A stretch of 6,066 bases of DNA from Pseudomonadota bacterium (lineage in GTDB: Bacteria > Pseudomonadota > Gammaproteobacteria > Burkholderiales > JABEVD01). The notes under the pieces were generated by a model that was not told where the DNA came from, did no database searches, and saw only the letters and a program-made list of their open reading frames with translations. Of the stretch, positions 1-6,066 are shown piece by piece (within the stretch, counting starts at the first letter, position 1; every line of letters starts with the position of its first letter). Location of the stretch: the NCBI GenBank assembly GCA_021811205.1, contig JAJZPK010000151.1, positions 1 to 6,066 on the forward strand, given 5' to 3'. Both the position numbers and the translations under genes were made by a program.

Positions 1-822
<822 letters not shown>

Positions 823-824
823 AC

Positions 825-1505
825 ATGCCAACTTCCGAAGATTTCGGTGCGATACGCCTGACCCTGGAACTCGCCACGGTCGTCACCTTGCTCCTCCTCA
901 TCCTGGGCACTCCCATCGCCTGGTGGCTTGCCCGAACACACTCCCGGCTGAAGTCGTCGGTGAGCGCGATAGTCACCCTGCCTATTGTCCTGCCTCCCAC
1001 GGTTCTGGGATTCTATCTGCTGCTCCTGATGGGCCCCAGTGGTTTTCTCGGCCACCTAACCCAATCGCTGGGGCTGGGTCTTTTGCCTTTCACCTTCCCG
1101 GGGCTCGTGATCGCATCCACCCTCTATTCCCTGCCCTTCTTCGTCCAGCCCCTGCAGAACGCCTTCGAGGCGATCGGAGACCGGCCGCTGGAAGCGGCCG
1201 CCACCCTGCGCGCATCTCCGATGGACGCCTTCTTCAGCGTCGCCGTGCCTCTGGCAAAGCCCGGCTTCGTCACCTCTTCCTTCCTGAGCTTCGCCCATAC
1301 GGTAGGAGAATTCGGCGTGGTGCTCATGATAGGCGGCAACATCCCGGACAAGACCCGCGTTATTTCGGTGCAGATATACAACCATGTCGAGGCGCTTGAA
1401 TACACGGAAGCCCACTGGCTCGCGGGCGGCATGCTGGCGTTTTCCTTCCTGGTTCTCGTTGCCATAAATGCGTTAAAACCCCGCCAAAAGGCCGCCGAGC
1501 CATGA
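825..1505 (+). CDS. modB: Molybdate ABC transporter permease ModB
   Basis: The 226-residue inner-membrane protein forms the homodimeric channel of the ModABC importer. About five hydrophobic membrane segments can be seen, near residues 12-36, 46-69, 88-110, 147-171 and 199-217. Between the third and fourth lies the EAA cytoplasmic loop (residues about 123-147), reading [10 protein letters not shown] and ending VPLAKPG; this loop docks with the ATPase ModC. The length matches the ModB family, and the permease is not fused to the ATPase as it is in some bacteria. The ATG lies 2 bp after the modA stop and has no clear Shine-Dalgarno sequence, so translation is probably coupled to modA. Its stop codon overlaps the modC start (ATGA). 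Confidence 0.95.
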   Translation: MPTSEDFGAIRLTLELATVVTLLLLILGTPIAWWLARTHSRLKSSVSAIVTLPIVLPPTVLGFYLLLLMGPSGFLGHLTQSLGLGLLPFTFPGLVIASTLYSLPFFVQPLQNAFEAIGDRPLEAAATLRASPMDAFFSVAVPLAKPGFVTSSFLSFAHTVGEFGVVLMIGGNIPDKTRVISVQIYNHVEALEYTEAHWLAGGMLAFSFLVLVAINALKPRQKAAEP

Positions 1506-2569
1506 AGCCTGTCGATGCCCGGCTCAAGCTTGAGCGGAATGAATTTACTCTGGATGTCGACCTTTCCCTGCCCGGACGGGGCATCACCGCGCTTTTCGGC
1601 CCTTCGGGTTCCGGCAAGACTACGCTGCTGCGCTGCCTGGCGGGCTTGGAGCGAGCGCCCGGCGGCTACCTTTATGTAACGGGCGAGATCTGGCAGGACG
1701 GCGACTATTTTCTGCCTACCCACAAACGGCGGCTGGGCTATGTTTTCCAGGAAGCGAACCTTTTTCCCCATCTCGACATCAGGCGCAACCTGGAATATGG
1801 GATGCGCCGTACCGGAATCCGCCGGATCGATCTCGACAACGCCCTGGACCTGCTGGGAATCAATCATCTCCTGGAGCGTCGACCTGAAAATCTTTCCGGC
1901 GGCGAGCGCCAGCGGGTAGCGATCGCCCGCGCGCTTCTCGTCAATCCCGGAATACTGCTCATGGACGAGCCGCTCGCAGCCCTCGACTTGGCCCGCAAGC
2001 AGGAAATATTGCCCTACCTCGAACGGCTGCACGAAGAGCTCTCCATTCCCATCCTCTATGTCAGCCATTCTCCCGACGAAGTGGCGAGGCTCGCGGACCA
2101 CCTGGTCGTCATGGAAAAGGGCCGAGTAGTCGCCGATGGCCCCCTCGCCGAGACATTGGCAAGGCTCGATCTGCCCATTCGCCTGGGGGAAGACGCAGGG
2201 GTAGTGATCGACGCCGTGATCGGCGCGCGCGACGAGGCATGGCACCTGGTCCGGGCCGATTTCGCAGGCGGCGAACTTTGGGTGCGGGATAACGGCATGC
2301 CCCTCGGCAATTCTGTCCGCGTGCGCATCCTCGCCCGCGACGTGAGTCTCTCGGCTACGCATACGGAACACACCAGCATACTCAACCTGATGCAGGGGAC
2401 GATTGCTGAAATCGCAGACGACGCCCACCCTGCCCAGTCCCTGGCAAGGGTGGATGTGGGCGGCACCCCCATCGTCTCGCGCCTCACAAAACGTTCCGCC
2501 GCTGCCCTCGACCTTTTCCCCGGGCGGCCCGTCTGGGTCCAGATCAAGACCGTGGCGCTGATCGGCTGA
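1502..2569 (+). CDS. modC: Molybdate ABC transporter ATP-binding protein ModC
   Basis: The 355-residue cytoplasmic ATPase powers molybdate import. All ABC signatures are intact: Walker [10 protein letters not shown] (33-41), Q-loop around Gln83 in [10 protein letters not shown], signature LSGGERQR (131-138), Walker B ILLMDEP (151-157), D-loop Ala-Leu-Asp (160-162) and switch His189 in YVSHSPDE. The remaining part, from about residue 286, resembles the C-terminal molybdate-responsive TOBE/Mop domain typical of ModC ([10 protein letters not shown] and onward). This can inhibit transport when intracellular molybdate is high. The start overlaps the modB stop by four bases, indicating translational coupling. 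Full family length with no sign of damage. Confidence 0.95.
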   Translation: MKPVDARLKLERNEFTLDVDLSLPGRGITALFGPSGSGKTTLLRCLAGLERAPGGYLYVTGEIWQDGDYFLPTHKRRLGYVFQEANLFPHLDIRRNLEYGMRRTGIRRIDLDNALDLLGINHLLERRPENLSGGERQRVAIARALLVNPGILLMDEPLAALDLARKQEILPYLERLHEELSIPILYVSHSPDEVARLADHLVVMEKGRVVADGPLAETLARLDLPIRLGEDAGVVIDAVIGARDEAWHLVRADFAGGELWVRDNGMPLGNSVRVRILARDVSLSATHTEHTSILNLMQGTIAEIADDAHPAQSLARVDVGGTPIVSRLTKRSAAALDLFPGRPVWVQIKTVALIG

Positions 2570-2570
2570 C

Positions 2571-2588
2571 CGACCATCTTCATGGTTG
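2571..2588 (+). other. Small hairpin just after modC
   Basis: Two bases after the modC stop codon, 2571-2577 can pair with 2582-2588 (seven pairs including one G-U) around a CTTC loop. There is no run of T after it, so it is not a standard intrinsic terminator. It may help stabilise the 3' end of the mod transcript or aid Rho-dependent ending, but this is conjecture. No better mod terminator is visible before nasT. Confidence 0.3.
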
Positions 2589-2631
2589 TGCGTCACGCCC
2601 ATTTCCACATGAAGTATGAATAGAACCTGCC

Positions 2632-2646
2632 GCACTGATTGGGTGC
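2632..2646 (+). promoter_or_regulatory. NtrC-type enhancer site 1 upstream of nasT
   Basis: GCACTGATTGGGTGC has the exact GCAC-N7-GTGC form of an NtrC-binding site, with both half-sites intact. Its centre (2639) lies about 130 bp before the predicted start point of the sigma-54 promoter, a normal enhancer distance. It shares most of its central bases with the second site. Confidence 0.7.
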
Positions 2647-2662
2647 TGCAGATATACCGCTC

Positions 2663-2677
2663 ACACCGATTTGGTGC
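2663..2677 (+). promoter_or_regulatory. NtrC-type enhancer site 2 upstream of nasT
   Basis: ACACCGATTTGGTGC matches GCAC-N7-GTGC with one mismatch in the left half (A for G) and has the extended CACC/GGTGC dyad. Its centre (2670) is 31 bp, close to three helical turns, from that of site 1. Two NtrC dimers would therefore sit on the same face of the DNA. It lies about 99 bp before the predicted transcription start. Confidence 0.65.
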
Positions 2678-2686
2678 GGAAGATTC

Positions 2687-2703
2687 TTCCGGCAAAGCCG
2701 GAA
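2687..2703 (+). repeat. Inverted repeat between enhancer and promoter
   Basis: TTCCGGCAAAGCCGGAA is a perfect 7-bp inverted repeat around AAA. It lacks a T-tract on the right strand, so it is not a good terminator. It could be an operator, or a processing or stop signal for mod read-through, but nothing in the sequence decides between these. Confidence 0.45.
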
Positions 2704-2713
2704 AAGCGGCGCA

Positions 2714-2726
2714 AATCGGCTGGTTG
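2714..2726 (+). promoter_or_regulatory. Possible IHF-binding site
   Basis: AATCGGCTGGTTG agrees with the IHF consensus WATCARNNNNTTR at all but one fixed position. It lies between the NtrC sites and the sigma-54 element, where IHF commonly bends DNA so the activator can contact the polymerase. The consensus is loose, so chance matches are common. Confidence 0.25.
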
Positions 2727-2742
2727 TGTTGCAGGCCACATA

Positions 2743-2758
2743 TGGCATGAACATTGCT
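2743..2758 (+). promoter_or_regulatory. Sigma-54 (-24/-12) promoter of nasT
   Basis: TGGCATGAACATTGCT fits the sigma-54 consensus TGGCAYR-N4-TTGCW. The GG at 2744-2745 and the GC at 2756-2757 are separated by exactly ten bases. Transcription should begin near 2768, leaving a leader of roughly 21 bases before the ATG at 2790. A GAGG at 2780-2783 acts as ribosome-binding site. The paired NtrC sites upstream make it likely that nitrogen limitation activates this promoter. Confidence 0.8.
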
Positions 2759-2789
2759 AGATCCTCGATGAGAACTTTCGAGGCGAGCC

Positions 2790-3365
2790 ATGTTGCGAGT
2801 AATGCTGATCGACGAGGACGAGGAAAGACGCGCCCTCTTGAACGGCGTGCTGCTCGAGAACGGCTATGAAATCGTATCCGAAGATTCGGGCACGCAAAAT
2901 CTTCACGAGGCGGTGAAGAAAGCTTGTCCCGACGTCATCATCGTCGGAACGGATTCGCCCAGCCGGGACAGCCTGGAAGATATCTGTTTGCTGAGCCGGG
3001 ATGCGCCCCGCCCCATCGTGATGTTCACGCATGACGGCGACAGGGAGAAGATACGGGAAGCGATCAGGTCGGGCGTATCGGCTTATGTCGTCGACGGATT
3101 GAAAGGCGATCGCATCAGGGCCCTGGTCGATGTCGCAGTCGCTCGCTTCGAAGCGCACCAGGCGCTGATGAGCGAGATCGAGTCAATGCAGGGCAAGCTG
3201 GCGGACCGGAAGGTCGTCGAGCGTGCAAAAGGCATTTTGATGCAGAAGAAAAATTGCAGCGAGGAAGAGGCTTACAGGATTTTGCGTAAAGCGGCTATGG
3301 ACAAGAATGTGAAGCTTGTCGAAGTGGCAGCGCAATTGATCGATATGGCCAATCTTTTCACTTGA
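2790..3365 (+). CDS. nasT: NasT-like ANTAR-domain transcription antiterminator
   Basis: The 191-residue cytoplasmic protein has a receiver-like N-terminal domain (about 1-118), a linking helix, and an ANTAR RNA-binding domain (about 130-189). The ANTAR region shows the family pattern ERAKGILMQKK (144-154), SEEEAYRILRKAAMD (157-171) and LVEVAAQLI (176-184). TDSPSRDSLED (54-64) and SAYVVDGL (97-104) are typical of NasT proteins, which bind dual-hexaloop leader RNA to let polymerase pass a terminator in nitrate-assimilation operons. The acidic residues Asp8, Glu9 and Asp10 and Thr80 are kept. The usual phospho-accepting Asp is Gly53 (codon GGA), so phosphorylation of the standard kind is unlikely. 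The start has GAGG six bases upstream and is preceded by a sigma-54 promoter. In known systems NasS holds NasT inactive until nitrate or nitrite binds; no nasS lies here. Confidence 0.9.
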   Translation: MLRVMLIDEDEERRALLNGVLLENGYEIVSEDSGTQNLHEAVKKACPDVIIVGTDSPSRDSLEDICLLSRDAPRPIVMFTHDGDREKIREAIRSGVSAYVVDGLKGDRIRALVDVAVARFEAHQALMSEIESMQGKLADRKVVERAKGILMQKKNCSEEEAYRILRKAAMDKNVKLVEVAAQLIDMANLFT

Positions 3366-3370
3366 ATTCA

Positions 3371-3467
3371 GGGGCGCTTCTCCAAAGGGGGGGAAGCGCT
3401 CCGGGACCGAAGTCCCAACGGCAAAGGCGCCATCTGGATGAAATCATCCTGATGGCGCCTTTTTTTT
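3371..3467 (+). promoter_or_regulatory. Probable ANTAR-responsive attenuator leader
   Basis: This RNA segment starts five bases after the nasT stop and ends before the porin gene. Hairpin 1 pairs 3371-3383 with 3390-3402 (13 pairs, two of them G-U) and leaves a six-base loop AAAGGG. The loop has A at position 1 and G at position 4, the pair known to be conserved in ANTAR-bound hexaloops. A small hairpin follows, 3403-3407 with 3412-3416 (GGGAC/GTCCC). A second possible hexaloop, AAAGGC (3423-3428), is closed by only three pairs, GGC 3420-3422 with GCC 3429-3431. Its 3' part is the same sequence as the ascending arm of the terminator, so the two folds exclude each other. NasT binding would therefore favour read-through. 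Hairpin 1 is clear; the identity of the second element is less certain. Confidence 0.75.
3426..3467 (+). terminator. Intrinsic terminator (attenuator) between nasT and the porin gene
   Basis: GGCGCCATC (3426-3434) pairs perfectly with GATGGCGCC (3451-3459). After one T-T mismatch, five more pairs (3436-3440 with 3445-3449) close an AAAT loop. Eight T follow directly (3460-3467), and AAA at 3423-3425 could extend the stem. This is a strong Rho-independent terminator. Because closely related genes follow without another visible promoter, it probably acts as a conditional stop. Confidence 0.92.
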
Positions 3468-3491
3468 GCAAGTTCTTCAGGAGAATCATAA

Positions 3492-4733
3492 ATGAAAAAA
3501 ATTTGGCCAGGACTCTTTCTTCTCGCATCGTGCCAGGCGAGCGCCGATTCATTGTCCGACATGATCGAAGCCGGCAAGGTGGATCTGCAGCTGCGTCCGC
3601 GCTACGAATTCGTGCAGCAAAATGGCAAGCCGGACAATGCCAATGCCTATACCATGCGCACGCTGCTGGGTTACAGCCTGAAGCCAGAAGGGGGATTCGG
3701 GGCAACGATCCAGTTCATCAACGTGAGCTACCTTGGCGCAGAGCATTTCAACAATACCCTGAATGGTCATACTGCCTACCCGGTCGTGGCCGATCCTGCG
3801 GTGAGCGACGTCAACCAGGCATTCCTGAGCTATGACGGAATCCCTCAAACCGGTTTGAAACTGGGCAGGCAGATCATCATCCTGGACAATTCCAGATGGA
3901 TAGGCAATGTCGACTTCCGCCAGAACATGCAGACCTTCGACGCCTTCAGCATCGAAAACAGCAGCCTGAAGAATTTCAGATTCTTCGCCTCGCACATCGG
4001 CCGAGTCAAGGGAAGCTACGCCAATTTCGAGACCCCTGTCGGATACAACCTCCAGCATGTGAAGGCAGACCTCTTTCACGCATCATTCATCCCCGTGAAA
4101 CAAACGACTGTAACGGCATATGACTATTTCTACCGGGACGAAAGCTTTCCGCAAGGAGCGCCTTCGAACATTTCCAGCGCAACCCCCGGGCTGCGCCTCG
4201 ACGGCTCGATGGGCGACAGGATCAGGCTTCTCTATACCGCAGAATACGCGAAACAGAGAGGTTACGGCGGGGGGCACGCGGGAATAGATGCCAAATACGA
4301 GCTGATCGGGGCAGGCGCAGCCTATGAAAAGCTCTACGCGCGCCTGGACTATGAAACGCTGGGCGCCAATTCGACCGGCACCTACGGATTGCAGACTCCT
4401 CTCGCCACGAAGCATATTTTCAACGGCTGGGCGGACATGTTTCTCGTCACGCCTGGAAAGGGATTGAGGGATACATTCGCAACCCTGGGTGGAAAAGCCG
4501 GGCCGCTCGACATCGTGGCCATGGTTCACGATTACAGGGCCGACTTCGACTCGACGCATTACGGATCAGAATGGAATCTTTCGGCCTCCCATGCCTTCAC
4601 CAAACATCTCTCGGGAAGCCTGATCTATGCGGACTACACCGCCAAGGACGGCGCGGGAGCCTTTTTTCCCGGCACTATAGCGCCGAACGTGAACACCAGG
4701 AAGATGTGGCTCACCCTTTTGTATCACTATTGA
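3492..4733 (+). CDS. Outer-membrane porin, alginate-export-like family
   Basis: The 413-residue product looks like an outer-membrane beta-barrel of the alginate-export (AlgE-like) type. It has a short signal sequence (Lys-Lys at 2-3, hydrophobic core 4-13) and many alternating strands rich in Tyr, Phe, Trp and Gly. Examples are VDLQLRPRYEF near residue 30, LKLGRQIIILDNSRWIGNVD near 120-140 and the C-terminal strand KMWLTLLYHY, which ends in an aromatic residue as barrels do. Cleavage after A-S-A (16-18) is likely, but LASC at 11-14 also fits a lipobox, so a lipoprotein cannot be excluded. AGGAGA at 3479-3484 supports the ATG. It sits behind the attenuator and before a nitrate-binding protein, so it probably passes nitrate or nitrite, not alginate; this is inferred from context. 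Confidence 0.8.
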   Translation: MKKIWPGLFLLASCQASADSLSDMIEAGKVDLQLRPRYEFVQQNGKPDNANAYTMRTLLGYSLKPEGGFGATIQFINVSYLGAEHFNNTLNGHTAYPVVADPAVSDVNQAFLSYDGIPQTGLKLGRQIIILDNSRWIGNVDFRQNMQTFDAFSIENSSLKNFRFFASHIGRVKGSYANFETPVGYNLQHVKADLFHASFIPVKQTTVTAYDYFYRDESFPQGAPSNISSATPGLRLDGSMGDRIRLLYTAEYAKQRGYGGGHAGIDAKYELIGAGAAYEKLYARLDYETLGANSTGTYGLQTPLATKHIFNGWADMFLVTPGKGLRDTFATLGGKAGPLDIVAMVHDYRADFDSTHYGSEWNLSASHAFTKHLSGSLIYADYTAKDGAGAFFPGTIAPNVNTRKMWLTLLYHY

Positions 4734-4736
4734 CGG

Positions 4737-4759
4737 GAACGATTATTGCTTCAGGCAGG
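4737..4759 (+). repeat. Copy 1 of a short intercistronic repeat
   Basis: GAACGATTATTG, three bases, then CAGGCAGG, lies just after the porin stop codon. A near-identical element follows the next gene at 6038-6059 (GAACCATTATTG, two bases, CAGGCAGG). The rest of the 52-bp gap between the porin and nrtA genes holds only the nrtA ribosome-binding site. Confidence 0.5.
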
Positions 4760-4774
4760 GATGTCGATGAATTC

Positions 4775-4780
4775 AGGAGG
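4775..4780 (+). promoter_or_regulatory. Strong ribosome-binding site that fixes the nrtA start
   Basis: AGGAGG sits five bases before the ATG at 4786, and AGGAGGTGA as a whole matches the complement of the usual 16S rRNA 3' end over nine bases. A GTG at 4780 is in frame but uses the last G of this site, so it cannot be the start served by it. Confidence 0.85.
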
Positions 4781-4785
4781 TGAAG

Positions 4786-6039
4786 ATGAGCGGAGAAGCC
4801 GATTCCGGACGGCGTGATTTCTTCAGGCAGGGTGCGGCATTGCTTGGCGGGACGGCGCTGCTTGGAATGATTCCTCCCGGGGTGCGCAATTCAGCCTATG
4901 CCGCGGGTTCGGATGCGCCTGAAATGGAGGAAGTGAAAATAGGCTTCCTCCCCTTGACCGACTGCGCTTCCGTGGTCATCGCCTCGGAAATGGGTTTCGA
5001 CAGGAAGTACGGCATCAGGATCATCCCTAAAAAGGAGGCCTCCTGGGCTACCGTGCGCGACAAGCTGGTAAACGGCGAACTGCAGGCCTCCCATGTGCTG
5101 TACAGCCTGGTTTACGGCATTCATCTCGGCGTGGGCGGGGAGAAAACGGACATGGCCGTACTCATGACCCTCAACAACAATGGCCAGGATATCCTGTTAT
5201 CGAGCCGGCTCAGGGAAAAGGGCGTGAGAAGCGGAAACGAGCTGCAGCGACTGGTGTCGATGGAAAAGCGCAATCTCGTCTTCGCCCAGACCTTCCCCAC
5301 AGGAACGCATGCGATGTGGCTGTATTACTGGATGGCAGCGCATGGCATCGATCCGCTCGGGGATGTGAACACCATCACCGTTCCCCCGCCGAGGATGGTT
5401 TCGAGCATGCAGTCGGGAAGCATGGACGGATTCTGCGCCGGCGAGCCCTGGGGACCGATCGCCATCCGTGAAGGGATAGGTTTTGCCGCCGCCTCTTCCC
5501 AGCAGATCTGGAAGGATCACCCGGAAAAAGTGCTGGGCGCCACTCGGGAATTCGTGGACAGCCATCCGAACACGGCGCGCGCCATGATCATGGCCATACT
5601 CGAGGCATCGAGGTATATCGACGAGCCGGAAAACAGACCGACAGTGGCCCGGATCATTGCCGGAAAGAATTATGTCGACGCCCCCGTCGAGATCCTGGAA
5701 AAGCGCATGCTGGGCGAATACCAGGACGGCCTGGGAAAAACATGGAAGGATCCGGATCACATGAAATTTTACAGGGATGGGGAGGTCAACTTCCCTTATC
5801 TCTCGGATGGCATGTGGTTCATGACCCAGTTGAGACGCTGGGGTCTGTTGAGGGAAGATCCTGATTATCTTGGCGTTGCGAAAAAAATCAACAGAATAGC
5901 GCTTTACGGCGAAGCCGCGGCAGGCGCGAAGGTTCCCGTGCCGGATGATTTCATGCGCTCTTCCAGGCTGATGGACGGCAAATTCTGGGACGGCAGGGAT
6001 CCGGAAAGCTATGCCAGCAGTTTCGAAATAAAGGCCTGA
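4786..6039 (+). CDS. nrtA: Tat-exported NrtA-like nitrate/nitrite ABC transporter binding protein
   Basis: The 417-residue product is a periplasmic solute-binding protein of the NrtA/CmpA family, which feeds nitrate or nitrite to an NrtBC-type importer. The N-terminus holds a twin-arginine signal: G-R-R-D-F-F at 8-13, a hydrophobic stretch 16-29, and an A-Y-A site predicting cleavage after residue 39. The binding domain begins VKIGFLPLTDCA (50-61). Family landmarks follow: SWATVRDKL (86-94), NNNGQD (130-135), PTGTHAMWLYYW (171-182) and MDGFCAGEPW (213-222). Trp87, Gln134 and His175 are placed like anion-contacting residues of NrtA, but this is by recalled alignment only. The ATG at 4786 is chosen over an in-frame GTG at 4780 that overlaps the ribosome-binding site. 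The export signal argues against it being NasS, its cytoplasmic relative. A bicarbonate-binding CmpA role is possible but unlikely next to nasT. Confidence 0.88.
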   Translation: MSGEADSGRRDFFRQGAALLGGTALLGMIPPGVRNSAYAAGSDAPEMEEVKIGFLPLTDCASVVIASEMGFDRKYGIRIIPKKEASWATVRDKLVNGELQASHVLYSLVYGIHLGVGGEKTDMAVLMTLNNNGQDILLSSRLREKGVRSGNELQRLVSMEKRNLVFAQTFPTGTHAMWLYYWMAAHGIDPLGDVNTITVPPPRMVSSMQSGSMDGFCAGEPWGPIAIREGIGFAAASSQQIWKDHPEKVLGATREFVDSHPNTARAMIMAILEASRYIDEPENRPTVARIIAGKNYVDAPVEILEKRMLGEYQDGLGKTWKDPDHMKFYRDGEVNFPYLSDGMWFMTQLRRWGLLREDPDYLGVAKKINRIALYGEAAAGAKVPVPDDFMRSSRLMDGKFWDGRDPESYASSFEIKA

Positions 6040-6059
6040 ACCATTATTGTGCAGGCAGG
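6038..6059 (+). repeat. Copy 2 of a short intercistronic repeat
   Basis: GAACCATTATTG, two bases, then CAGGCAGG overlaps the nrtA stop codon and repeats the element after the porin gene with one substitution and a changed spacer. The window ends seven bases later; no further gene start is visible. Confidence 0.5.
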
Positions 6060-6066
6060 CACCGTC

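Noticed and set aside
2687..2703. Inverted repeat as an intrinsic terminator for modABC
   Set aside because: There is no T-run after the right arm on the + strand, so it is listed only as an inverted repeat.
1124..2791. A 555-codon open frame on the - strand opposite modB and modC
   Set aside because: It lies antisense to two genes with intact family motifs, its translation resembles no known domain, and such long shadows are common opposite GC-rich coding sequence.
2639..2869. A 76-codon open frame across the nasT control region
   Set aside because: It runs through the NtrC sites and sigma-54 promoter into nasT in another frame, with no ribosome-binding site or recognisable product.
3362..3835. 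A 157-codon open frame covering the leader and the start of the porin gene
   Set aside because: It reads through the hairpins and terminator and overlaps the porin in another frame; its sequence has shadow-like composition.
4780..4785. GTG at 4780 as the start of nrtA
   Set aside because: Its G is the last base of the AGGAGG ribosome-binding site; the ATG at 4786 has proper spacing and leaves the Tat signal intact.
4786..6039. Calling this NrtA-like protein NasS because it is near nasT
   Set aside because: It has a clear twin-arginine export signal and lies behind the attenuator with a porin, whereas NasS is cytoplasmic.

Overview
The window is one stretch of proteobacterial chromosome with every recognised gene on the + strand. 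Moderately high GC, the NtrC/sigma-54 style signals and the gene families point to a proteobacterium, perhaps a betaproteobacterium; this placement is an inference from style, not from a phylogenetic marker. It joins a molybdate-uptake operon to the start of a nitrate-uptake/assimilation operon. This makes sense functionally, because assimilatory nitrate reductase needs the molybdenum cofactor.

Positions 1-2569 hold the molybdate block. The last 22 codons of a molybdate-binding (TOBE/Mop) protein, probably modE or a molbindin, are followed 11 bp later by modA (periplasmic molybdate-binding protein, signal peptide). modB (permease, 2 bp gap) and modC (ATPase with C-terminal TOBE region, ATGA overlap) complete the set. 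The spacing implies one transcript that begins left of the window.

Positions 2570-2789 hold no gene but a well-formed regulatory region. There are two NtrC-type sites (GCAC-N7-GTGC and ACAC-N7-GTGC) whose centres are 31 bp apart, a weak IHF-like site, and a sigma-54 -24/-12 element (TGGCATG-N4-TTGCT) that ends 31 bp before the next start codon. This predicts nitrogen-limitation control of nasT.

Positions 2790-3365 encode a NasT-like REC-ANTAR RNA-binding antiterminator. Its REC-like domain has Gly where the phospho-accepting Asp is expected. Five bases after its stop codon comes a leader (3371-3467) with a 13-bp hairpin carrying an AAAGGG hexaloop, a possible second hexaloop AAAGGC, and a strong intrinsic terminator whose ascending arm overlaps that second hexaloop. 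This is the architecture expected of an ANTAR target.

Positions 3492-6039 encode an outer-membrane porin of the alginate-export type and a Tat-exported NrtA-like nitrate/nitrite-binding protein. The window ends 27 bp after the latter, where permease and ATPase genes would be expected.

Inferred logic: NtrC and sigma-54 switch on nasT when nitrogen is short. Transcription then stops at the attenuator behind nasT unless NasT binds the leader RNA, which in known systems happens when nitrate or nitrite frees NasT from NasS. The porin, the binding protein and the genes beyond are then expressed. No nasS is present in the window.
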